DNA of 43,455 bases, from the NCBI GenBank assembly GCA_934167785.1, contig CAKPLX010000006.1, forward strand, positions 1-43,455, in the 5' to 3' direction. Below the pieces are notes generated by a model, which saw only the letters and a program-made list of their open reading frames with translations, ran no database searches and was not told where the DNA came from. The position numbers and the translations under genes were made by a program. Shown in pieces: positions 1 to 7,326 of this stretch (positions within the stretch are counted from its first letter, which is position 1; every line of letters starts with the position of its first letter). Source of the DNA: an uncultured Bacilli bacterium (lineage in GTDB: Bacteria; Bacillota_I; Bacilli_A; RF39; UBA660).

Positions 1-77
1 AAACCCCAATCCAATATAAAATCGAATCAGGGTTTTAAGTGTCTTTTTAAACTGTCCACTTTTTCTTGACTAGTTCA
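1..77. mobile_element. Probable end of an IS3-family-like insertion sequence, cut by the window edge
   Basis: Read on the minus strand, bases 77 to 53 begin TGAACTAGTC, pass through an A-rich centre and end GTGGACA. That is the usual shape of IS3-family terminal inverted repeats. To the left, AAACCC (1-6) can pair with GGGTTT (30-35), which would suit a transposase terminator. The 12-mer AAGTGTCTTTTT occurs at 37-48 and again at 81-92, on either side of the proposed end. No transposase is inside the window, so the family assignment is inference from the terminus alone. Confidence 0.35.
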
Positions 78-130
78 GAAAAGTGTCTTTTTCATTCTCT
101 AAAAAATAACCAATAATATTAGAACAGAAA

Positions 131-160
131 AAAAACACATCATTGAGCTGATGTGTTTTT
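131..160 (-). terminator. Rho-independent terminator of the leftward surface-protein gene
   Basis: A perfect 12-base-pair hairpin: AAAAACACATCA (131-142), loop TTGAGC, TGATGTGTTTTT (149-160). On the minus strand the stem ends in a T tract, just downstream of the gene stopping at 182. It is symmetric and could work in both directions. Confidence 0.8.
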
Positions 161-181
161 CAAATTCAACAAAAATAAATT

Positions 182-1282
182 TTATTTTACAATATAAGGA
201 TCGGCTTTTGTTCCAGTACCAGACACGTATAAAGCATCTTTAGAAAGAACCAAAACTGGCCTAATATATCCTTTTCCACTAGCAGAAACATCATCTGCGC
301 TCCCACGTTCAGCAATACGATAAACTTGATATGTATTTTCATTCACACCAGTAATCGTCCACCATGGTAATCTAAATTTAGATAAATAATTGTAATTCAT
401 ACATGAAGCACTAACACTAGTGGTACAATTACTATCTAAACTAGCATTCAAATAATCTCCCAATGAAAGAAGACCTACAAATTGATTTTCAATAATAGCG
501 CTCTTTTCTAACCCCAAAGTTTTATCTGTATCATCATTTGATCTTTTTCCAATATTTAAAGAATGTGCCACAATCAACATTTTTCCATTTGAAGTAATAT
601 CTTTTTGATAAAAATCATCTACAGTTTCCTTTATGCGACTAACTGAATAATCATTAATTCCTACTAAATCTTTTTTTTGTGCATTATATCGATCATCCCA
701 AACAGCACTAGACAAACGTTCAGTATAAATAATTGAAGCACTGTCATTACTAAACTTAACAATACGATAAGTATGATTATCAAACTGAATGTAATTATTT
801 ACAGAATCACCACGATATACTAGTTCATCATTCATATTATACAAACCATTTCCATTGGAAACAACAGGAACTACCTTTTTTATATAATCAATAAACTTAA
901 CAGTTTGATATTTACTTCCACAAGAAAGGGTTGGAGTATACCGATATTTTCCATTAATATTTGTAACAGTAACTTTACCTGTACAACTACTTGTTTTATC
1001 TTTCAAATAAGAAGAAATACTATCCATTTCAGATGCTTCTACTAAATCATTATCAGAAAGAACAAATTCTTCATTATAATTATTAGGATAATTCTTTTTA
1101 TTTTTAGATAAATAATTCTTCGCCGAAGAAACCATAATTTCTTCTATTTCAGAGTAAGATCTCTTATAGAAAAATTTATTATAAACAAATGCTCCTCCAA
1201 ATAAAATAATGATAATACCAATAAAAAAACCACCAACCAAATACAACTTCTTTTTATCTATTTTTTTTAACATTTCTTTCAT
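182..1282 (-). CDS. Membrane-anchored extracellular protein of unknown function
   Basis: 366 residues. I start at 1282 because AGGTGA sits 6 bases upstream and a good promoter lies at 1305-1333; a longer reading from 1333 would begin inside the -35 box. Residues about 13-33 are a single hydrophobic segment (LVGGFFIGIIIILFGGAFVY), so the rest is probably outside the cell. The stretch after it (YSEIEEIMVSSAKNYL) resembles the helix that follows a pilin-like N-terminus, but no prepilin cleavage motif is clear. The C-terminal half (YRIVKF, RLPWWTI, IRPVLVLSK, then GTGTKADPY) matches in layout the end of the surface protein at 7327-10104. Such modules occur in cell-surface proteins of gut Firmicutes, perhaps related to DUF6273. 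It is the only leftward gene in the left 25 kb. Function not recognised. Confidence 0.75.
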   Translation of the reverse strand: MKEMLKKIDKKKLYLVGGFFIGIIIILFGGAFVYNKFFYKRSYSEIEEIMVSSAKNYLSKNKKNYPNNYNEEFVLSDNDLVEASEMDSISSYLKDKTSSCTGKVTVTNINGKYRYTPTLSCGSKYQTVKFIDYIKKVVPVVSNGNGLYNMNDELVYRGDSVNNYIQFDNHTYRIVKFSNDSASIIYTERLSSAVWDDRYNAQKKDLVGINDYSVSRIKETVDDFYQKDITSNGKMLIVAHSLNIGKRSNDDTDKTLGLEKSAIIENQFVGLLSLGDYLNASLDSNCTTSVSASCMNYNYLSKFRLPWWTITGVNENTYQVYRIAERGSADDVSASGKGYIRPVLVLSKDALYVSGTGTKADPYIVK

Positions 1283-1304
1283 TATATCACCTACATACAC
1301 CACA

Positions 1305-1333
1305 AGTATAACAAAAAAATTTCTTCTTTTCAA
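1305..1333 (-). promoter_or_regulatory. Promoter of the leftward membrane-anchored protein
   Basis: On the minus strand TTGAAA (1328-1333) and TATACT (1305-1310) are 17 bases apart. This is close to sigma-A consensus and supports the start at 1282. Confidence 0.7.
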
Positions 1334-1402
1334 CCAATATCAAAATATTTCCTTTTTTATTGATTTGTGATATGATTAACATAGTAGAGGAGAAGGGATA
1401 AA

Positions 1403-3451
1403 ATGAAAGAAAAAGACCAAAAAATCAACTTGATTCTTTATGATATGGAAAATTTTATTACTAAATATACTAGATTTTTAAGTAAAGATACCTATATTAC
1501 TTATAATGCTTATCAAACATTCATAAGTCAATATCAGTATTTTTTTCAACAACTAAAACAAGTAAGTATCTTATATCAAACCAATCCAAATTATCAAAAA
1601 ATAATAAAAATTTTAACCGAGGAAAAAGAACTGTTAAAACGACATAACATTAAATTTTTGAAAAAACATCAAGAGAAACTAAAAGAAATTACGAATGATG
1701 AATTAAATACCAATATGAAAAATATTATCATCAGTAATGAAAATAAACTAATCTTTTTTAATCAAAAAAACAATCTGCTATTCATTGTACAAAAGATTAA
1801 ATATTTAATTGAAAAGGATAAACTATTACCGCAAAAAATAATGCTATTAGTTCAAACCAAAGAGGAAAAGAAAACATTACAAGAAAATTTAGCACAAAAT
1901 AATCTTTCACCAATTTCTTGCTATACCCTAGAAGAATACCAAGAAAAACAACTCAATAAAATTGAAAGAAGAATGACTTACAAAATAAAATATTCTTTCT
2001 TTAAAAACTACATATGCAACGAATTGTTTCAAAAAAAAGATGTTTTCTCAAAACTTCACCAAGCCTTTAAAAATTACCTTTACTTAAGCAAAGATTATCA
2101 AGAATTTGAAACTTTTAAAGACTATCATGCATATATCTATAAAAGAATGTACCTAGATACAAAACTTCCATTAAAAAAATTCTTAGAAAAAGAAATCTTA
2201 AAAAGAAAGAAAAAAATGAGAACAATTCAAAATGAAGAAATAAATAGTAAGGTAGAAATTGATATTGCTAATTTTCTTTATCTAAATAAAATAGAATATA
2301 CTTACTCCGCAAAAAGAAAAACGTTCACTTTAAAAAATAACCTTTCCATTACTTATCACGAAGAAACATTCGATGATTTAAAAATAGTCTCAAATTTTGA
2401 TCATCATATTCATTTATATCAAAAATACTTATCCAAAAAAACACCTCTATCCGTATTAACTTATGAACTAATAAAAAGAAGATATCCAATGGAAAAAAGA
2501 GAAAATGAAGCCATCTATACCACATTAAAAGAAACTAGTAACAACAGCTATATCACAGAGTTTATCACCAAAGTTCTAATTCCAATGACAGAAAAAGAAA
2601 TACCATTAGAAGAAAAGAATCTCTCCCAAGAACAATACCTTCAATTAAAAAATATAAATCAATACTACCAAAAATATAAAGAAGAAAATCATTTAATTGA
2701 AACATTTGAATTAAACCACCGCATAGAAGAAAAATTAAATTCCACTTATTATTCTATTTTTCTTAACATAGATACAATTATTCCTCAAAAGAACTACTTC
2801 ATCATTTTAGAAAACCAAAAAGAAAATACAATCATAAAAGAAAACTTAAAATTACAACTTGATTACCAAAAATACATTCAACATCAAAAATGGCTTTTAT
2901 TTCAAAATACCTTTATATCTTTAAAAGAAAAAGATAAACTAACCAAAGACTTTTTAAAAGAAAATGTCGACCGTCTCAATCAAATCATTGAAAAAAGAAG
3001 TTGTCCAATTGATGTTTATTTCTATGAAGATAAAACCACACTTCAAACAAGAGAAAATTTAGCGCAAAAATTAAATTCTATTTTAACTAATCTTCCTTCC
3101 TCAAAAACAGCCATTATTTTATCGAAAACAGATGAAATAAATGAATTAACCAAAAATTCTCTTTTTTCCAAATCAGGAAAAGAAACCATTACAAACGAAA
3201 AAGATCAATATCATTGCTACCTTATTTCCAATTTAGAAAAGAAAACCAATACAATTATCCTTCCTTTATTAATAAAAAGTAATAACCAAGAAAATTTATT
3301 TTATCATACAAATCTTCATGAAACAAAAATGATACTATTTTCCAGTATAACAAAATGTAGAGAAAAAACCATTCTCTTATCACCAACCTCTAAAAAAGAA
3401 GAAACAGAAAAACTATTAAAGACATTTCAAAATACAGTTGATTTCAAATAG
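1403..3451 (+). CDS. SF1/UvrD-like (helicase IV-type) protein with a degenerate ATPase site
   Basis: 682 residues, with GAGGAG ahead of the ATG. The layout follows UvrD/HelD helicases. Residues about 119-136 (FNQKNNLLFIVQKIKYLI) sit where AGAGSGKT would be; 147-159 (MLLVQTKEEKKTL) matches the following motif Ia strand; 278-302 (EEINSKVEIDIANFLYLN and on) is the helicase IV insert usually read as K-S-x-x-E-x-x-IANFL; near 637-660 (ILFSSITKCREKTILL) replaces the motif VI reading FYVALTRAK. The Walker A glycines and lysine, a DExx Walker B and the motif VI arginine are all absent or altered, so ATP-driven unwinding is unlikely. The open frame is intact over 2 kb, which argues for a retained non-enzymatic role. 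It lies 49 bases upstream of spoVID and may share its transcript. The family assignment is an inference from motif order and needs a profile search. Confidence 0.6.
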   Translation: MKEKDQKINLILYDMENFITKYTRFLSKDTYITYNAYQTFISQYQYFFQQLKQVSILYQTNPNYQKIIKILTEEKELLKRHNIKFLKKHQEKLKEITNDELNTNMKNIIISNENKLIFFNQKNNLLFIVQKIKYLIEKDKLLPQKIMLLVQTKEEKKTLQENLAQNNLSPISCYTLEEYQEKQLNKIERRMTYKIKYSFFKNYICNELFQKKDVFSKLHQAFKNYLYLSKDYQEFETFKDYHAYIYKRMYLDTKLPLKKFLEKEILKRKKKMRTIQNEEINSKVEIDIANFLYLNKIEYTYSAKRKTFTLKNNLSITYHEETFDDLKIVSNFDHHIHLYQKYLSKKTPLSVLTYELIKRRYPMEKRENEAIYTTLKETSNNSYITEFITKVLIPMTEKEIPLEEKNLSQEQYLQLKNINQYYQKYKEENHLIETFELNHRIEEKLNSTYYSIFLNIDTIIPQKNYFIILENQKENTIIKENLKLQLDYQKYIQHQKWLLFQNTFISLKEKDKLTKDFLKENVDRLNQIIEKRSCPIDVYFYEDKTTLQTRENLAQKLNSILTNLPSSKTAIILSKTDEINELTKNSLFSKSGKETITNEKDQYHCYLISNLEKKTNTIILPLLIKSNNQENLFYHTNLHETKMILFSSITKCREKTILLSPTSKKEETEKLLKTFQNTVDFK

Positions 3452-3500
3452 TGATAAATTTTAAGGGATAAACATATAATTACTTGAAAGGATGAGATAA

Positions 3501-4259
3501 ATGAAACAAATAATACCCTTTAAAAAAGATTTATTATTTAAAACAACGGTAAATGAAATTACTTCCATATCACTAGAACATCAAATTATGATAAAAAAAG
3601 AAGATCATCTTAGCGGAGAATTCCATATTAGTGGAGATTATAAAATGACCGAAGCCTCTATTAATCGAGAATCATTTTATTTTAAAATTCCCTTTGATAT
3701 TGAACTAGATAATCAATACCAAGTAGATAGTATTACAGTAGATATTGATAACTTCTATTATGAAGTAATCAATAACGAATCACTTCAAGTAAACATCGAT
3801 CTTTATATAGAAGGAGAAAAAAAAGAAAAAGAAGACCCTCCTATACCACCTCTTCCTGAGGAGAAAACGACTCTAGAAAAACTAAATTTAAAGAAAGAGG
3901 AAGAACAAGAAAAAACAAAAATAGAATTTCCTAAAATTCCTAGTATTTCACCAGAAGAAAATAGGAATAAAGCTGAAAAAGAGGAAAAAGAAGAAGTCAT
4001 CAAAGAAATAGAAAGACCAGAACCTAAAAAAATCATATTAGAGGAAAAAAAAGATGGAACGAAAGAATTTAATCTTTTTGAAAATATGGATTCTTCAGAA
4101 ACCTATGTTACTTATCATGTCTATATTGTAAAAGAACAAGATACCATCGACAGCATCATGAAAAAGTATAATGTAGATAAAGAAAAAATAAGTCTTTATA
4201 ATAATCTAGAAGAAATCAAACCTGGTATGAAATTAATTATCCCTAATCAAGATGAATAA
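3501..4259 (+). CDS. spoVID: SpoVID-like spore coat morphogenetic protein with C-terminal LysM
   Basis: 252 residues. The N-terminal 110 residues form a beta-rich domain (SGEFHISGDYKMTEAS, FYFKIPFDIELD) like the one that starts SpoVID. A charged, glutamate/lysine-rich linker with prolines follows (about 110-190). A LysM domain ends the protein (VTYHVYIVKEQDTIDSIMKK, NNLEEIKPGMKLIIPN). In Bacillus, SpoVID directs coat encasement of the forespore and its LysM contributes to localisation. The next gene overlaps by 8 bases and is YsxE-like, the same spoVID-ysxE order as in Bacillus, which strengthens the call. The protein is much shorter than Bacillus SpoVID (over 500 residues), mainly in the acidic middle. 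It could be another LysM coat protein, but N-terminus and context together favour SpoVID. Confidence 0.72.
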   Translation: MKQIIPFKKDLLFKTTVNEITSISLEHQIMIKKEDHLSGEFHISGDYKMTEASINRESFYFKIPFDIELDNQYQVDSITVDIDNFYYEVINNESLQVNIDLYIEGEKKEKEDPPIPPLPEEKTTLEKLNLKKEEEQEKTKIEFPKIPSISPEENRNKAEKEEKEEVIKEIERPEPKKIILEEKKDGTKEFNLFENMDSSETYVTYHVYIVKEQDTIDSIMKKYNVDKEKISLYNNLEEIKPGMKLIIPNQDE

Positions 4260-5157
4260 AGAATTACGAGAATTTTTTCAAAAGAATCATATTATTACCC
4301 AAAAAATTACAATTAAAAACAACATTCGAATCATTGATACAGGAAATAAAACCTTCGTGATCAAAAAGAAAGAAAGTGATCTAGATACTTTATATCAATA
4401 CTTAAAGTCTAGATCTTTTGATTATTATCCAAAACTAATTGATCAAACAAGGAATTATGAAATTTATGAATACATTGAAGATACTTGTCTAGAAAAAGAA
4501 GAAAGAGCGATGGACATTATCAAATTATTAACACTTCTTCACAGCAAAACTACTTATTATAAAGAAATTGATGATGATACTTATAAAACATTATATGAAG
4601 ATATTTCAGATCGCTTAAATTACTTATTTCATTATTATCAAGATATAGTAGAAATTATTGAACAAGAAGAGTATATGTCTCCTTCACATTATCTTTTTAT
4701 TAGAAATGTTTCGAAACTTTTTCAAGTTTTTGGATACTGTCAAAATAAAATCGAAACTTGGTACCAAATTATTTCCGAGAAAAAAAGAGTCCGTATCACT
4801 CAAATTCATAATAATCTTAGATTAGAACATTACTTATTAGGAAATAAACCTTATCTAATTAGCTGGAGAAAAAGTAAAAAAGATATGCCTATCTATGATC
4901 TAGTTCTCTTTTATCAAAGATACTATAAAGAGTTTGATTTTTGTAATCTCCTTCGTAACTATGAAAATCATTATCCCATGTTACCAGAAGAAAAGTTATT
5001 ATTTTCTTGCCTCATATCTATTCCAATTAAAATTGATTTTCAAGAAGAGGAATTACCTTTATGTCAAAAGATAAGAAATTTTTATGACTACATTTTTACA
5101 ACAGATAAATTAATTAATGACTATTTCCCACAAAAAGAAGACAAAATAAAAAAATAA
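4252..5157 (+). CDS. ysxE: YsxE/CotS-family spore coat kinase-like protein (probable pseudokinase)
   Basis: 301 residues; the start overlaps the spoVID end by 8 bases, implying translational coupling. The fold is that of CotS/aminoglycoside-phosphotransferase kinases: an N-lobe with FVIKKKESD, a linker YEIYEYIED, and a C-lobe with IHNNLRLEHYLL followed by PIYDLVLFYQRYY. Active relatives have HGDLHxxN and a later metal-binding aspartate. Here those positions read HNNLRLEH and ISWRK, so the catalytic Asp and Mg ligands are missing. As I recall, Bacillus YsxE-type coat kinases are similarly altered. Its position next to spoVID suggests a coat assembly role. Sequence identity is low, so the call rests on fold motifs plus gene order. 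Confidence 0.7.
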   Translation: MNKELREFFQKNHIITQKITIKNNIRIIDTGNKTFVIKKKESDLDTLYQYLKSRSFDYYPKLIDQTRNYEIYEYIEDTCLEKEERAMDIIKLLTLLHSKTTYYKEIDDDTYKTLYEDISDRLNYLFHYYQDIVEIIEQEEYMSPSHYLFIRNVSKLFQVFGYCQNKIETWYQIISEKKRVRITQIHNNLRLEHYLLGNKPYLISWRKSKKDMPIYDLVLFYQRYYKEFDFCNLLRNYENHYPMLPEEKLLFSCLISIPIKIDFQEEELPLCQKIRNFYDYIFTTDKLINDYFPQKEDKIKK

Positions 5158-5194
5158 TTTTTTCTCATTGAGCCATATTATAAATGGTGAAAAT

Positions 5195-6136
5195 ATGAAA
5201 ATAAGATTAGGCTATGTAGCCATTAGTCAAGCATTAGAAGAGACGACTTCTACAACTTATCCCGTAACTCACTTTGAGAAGGAAAAAAACTGGAAAAAAT
5301 TAGAAGAAGTAATTATCTCTAATTTGGAATCATTAATACACATCTTAATTTATAATCAAAAAAATAATATTCATTTTTATCGAATTTCTTCTAACTTAAT
5401 TCCATTTGCAACCTATGACAAAATTAAGTTTGACTATATTACTCCTTACCAAAAATATTATCAAAAAATTGGCAGGATTATTAAAGAAAACAAAATACGA
5501 ACGGATTTTCATCCTAATCAGTATTGTGTATTAAATAGTACAAAAAAAGAAGTAATAGATCACTCAATTAAAATTTTAGAATACCATTACCAACTGTTAA
5601 AAGAAATGAAAATAGAAGAAAAGATTATCATTCTTCATATTGGAAGTAGTACTTTTGGAAAAAAGAACTCCCTTTCTAGATTTCTCCATACTTTTGATCA
5701 ATTACCTAAATATTTACAAGATATAATTGCCATCGAAAATGATGATAAAGTCTTTACCATAGATGATTGTCTTATCTTATCTAGAAAAAGAGGGATTCCT
5801 ATTGTACTAGATTATCATCATTTCTATTGTAATCCAGGGGAATTAGAAATTCATAACTACTTAGAAGAAGTCTTTTCTACTTGGAAAAATAAAAATCTTC
5901 CTCCAAAAATCCATTTTAGTAGTCCCAAAAATAAAAAAGAATACCGTTCTCATCATGATTTTATTAACAGTGATTCTTTTATTTCTTTTCTAAATATCCT
6001 AAAAAATTATCCCAATGATGTTGATATTATGTTAGAGTCAAAAGCAAAAGACGATGCCTTATTTCGACTAGTTAGAGAATTAAAATATAAACAAAATTAC
6101 CATTTTCTTGATGAAACAACTTTTCTTTTAAAATAA
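5195..6136 (+). CDS. uvsE: UV DNA damage endonuclease, UvsE/UvdE family
   Basis: 313 residues. Start chosen at 5195, where GGTGAA precedes the ATG; an upstream ATG at 5168 has no ribosome site. The family cuts DNA 5' of UV photoproducts and uses a metal-bound TIM barrel. Its signature segments appear in order: IRLGYVAI, FYRISSNLIPFATY, RTDFHPNQYCVLN, IILHIGSSTFGKK, IAIENDDKVF, IVLDYHHF, KIHFSSPKN, YRSHHDFI, DIMLESKAKDDAL. The metal-binding His, Glu and Asp residues in these motifs are present, so the enzyme is probably active. In Bacillus, uvsE is made in the forespore and protects spore DNA. Its place after spoVID-ysxE therefore fits a sporulation cluster, although no sporulation promoter was resolved. 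Confidence 0.88.
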   Translation: MKIRLGYVAISQALEETTSTTYPVTHFEKEKNWKKLEEVIISNLESLIHILIYNQKNNIHFYRISSNLIPFATYDKIKFDYITPYQKYYQKIGRIIKENKIRTDFHPNQYCVLNSTKKEVIDHSIKILEYHYQLLKEMKIEEKIIILHIGSSTFGKKNSLSRFLHTFDQLPKYLQDIIAIENDDKVFTIDDCLILSRKRGIPIVLDYHHFYCNPGELEIHNYLEEVFSTWKNKNLPPKIHFSSPKNKKEYRSHHDFINSDSFISFLNILKNYPNDVDIMLESKAKDDALFRLVRELKYKQNYHFLDETTFLLK

Positions 6137-6202
6137 ATTTTTCTAAAAAAGAACAAAGTCATCAAAAAAAGTCAATCAACATAAAATAAAATAGGTGATC
6201 GA

Positions 6203-7249
6203 ATGGAAAGAGTAGAAAAAAAGGTAGTTATTGATGCTTATCGTGGGGGAGAAGATACAGGAAGTAATAATAACGGAATTATCGAAAAAGATTATAATTT
6301 GGAATTAAGCCAATACATCAATAATCGACTCAAAGATTTAAACATTAAAAGCACTTTAACTAGAAACAGCGATGAAACGCTAAACATGAAAAACAGAGTT
6401 GCAAGAATTCAAAATTCTTATGGAAAAGGAAATGATGTCATTGTCATTTCTAATGCACTTACTTCTACTGGAGAAAATGCTGAAATCATTTATGCTCTAA
6501 GAAACAGTAATACCTTAGCCAAAATCCTAGAAAATGAATTAACAAAAGCAGGATTAAATGTTGAAAAATACTATCAAAGAAGATTACCAGCAGATACTGC
6601 AAAAGATTATAATACCCTAATTAAAGATACTGCTAATAATGAAAGTATTATCATTTATTATGGAAATATTAACAACCAAGAAGAAGCCACTTTTTTAAAA
6701 AATAATTTAGAAAATATTGGCGAAGCTGTTGTTATCGCTCTAGCCAATTATTTAAATGTTCCTTACCAATCAACAAATGATATTTACTACACCGTAAAAA
6801 AGGGAGATAGTCTCTATAGTATTGCCAAAAAATATAACACAACCGTAGATGAGTTAAAAAGACTAAACAATTTAACAACGAACAATCTTGCCATTGGTGA
6901 CGTTCTAAAAGTTAAAGAAAAACCAAAAGAAAACAATTCATCCTCAGAAATAACATATACCGTAAAAAAAGGGGATAGTCTTTATCAAATCAGTAAAAAA
7001 TACAATATTTCTGTAGAAGAACTAAAAGCCTATAATAATTTAAAGTCAAATCTCTTATCTATAGGGGACGTTTTAAAAATTCCTACATCAAATAATTCTC
7101 AATCTGAAGTTACTTATACTGTTAAATCAGGTGACAGCCTATATAGCATTGCGAAAAAGTTTAATACAACAGTTTCAGAACTAAAACAAAAAAATAATTT
7201 AACAAGTAATCTATTACAAATTAATCAAGTCTTAAAAATTCCAAAATAA
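6203..7249 (+). CDS. Amidase_3-fold protein with lost zinc-site residues plus three LysM domains
   Basis: 348 residues with AGGTGA before the ATG and no signal peptide. Residues 8-165 follow N-acetylmuramoyl-L-alanine amidase (Amidase_3) closely: VVIDAYRGG for VVIDPGHGG, EKDYNLELS, TLTRNSDETLNMKNRV, VIVISNA for FISIHAN, and IYYGNINNQEEATFL for VEGGFLSNPEEA. The first zinc His is Arg14, the second is Ser84, and the catalytic Glu is Tyr153; only Glu28 of the metal site remains. Hydrolysis is therefore unlikely. Three LysM domains follow (about 194-237, 251-293, 305-348), each starting YTVK(K/S)GDSLY. With a LysM coat protein nearby and no export signal, a spore cortex or coat binding role in the mother cell is a reasonable guess, but only a guess. 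Confidence 0.72.
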   Translation: MERVEKKVVIDAYRGGEDTGSNNNGIIEKDYNLELSQYINNRLKDLNIKSTLTRNSDETLNMKNRVARIQNSYGKGNDVIVISNALTSTGENAEIIYALRNSNTLAKILENELTKAGLNVEKYYQRRLPADTAKDYNTLIKDTANNESIIIYYGNINNQEEATFLKNNLENIGEAVVIALANYLNVPYQSTNDIYYTVKKGDSLYSIAKKYNTTVDELKRLNNLTTNNLAIGDVLKVKEKPKENNSSSEITYTVKKGDSLYQISKKYNISVEELKAYNNLKSNLLSIGDVLKIPTSNNSQSEVTYTVKSGDSLYSIAKKFNTTVSELKQKNNLTSNLLQINQVLKIPK

Positions 7250-7274
7250 AGTAAGAACAAACTTGCTTTTTTTT
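7248..7274 (+). terminator. Terminator after the LysM pseudo-amidase gene
   Basis: AAAGTAAG (7248-7255) pairs with CTTGCTTT (7262-7269), including one wobble pair, and a run of Ts follows. The stem begins on the stop codon. Confidence 0.7.
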
Positions 7275-7326
7275 GTGCTTTTTGATAAAATTTAAATAGT
7301 AAAGTAAAGATAGGAGATGTCCTTTT

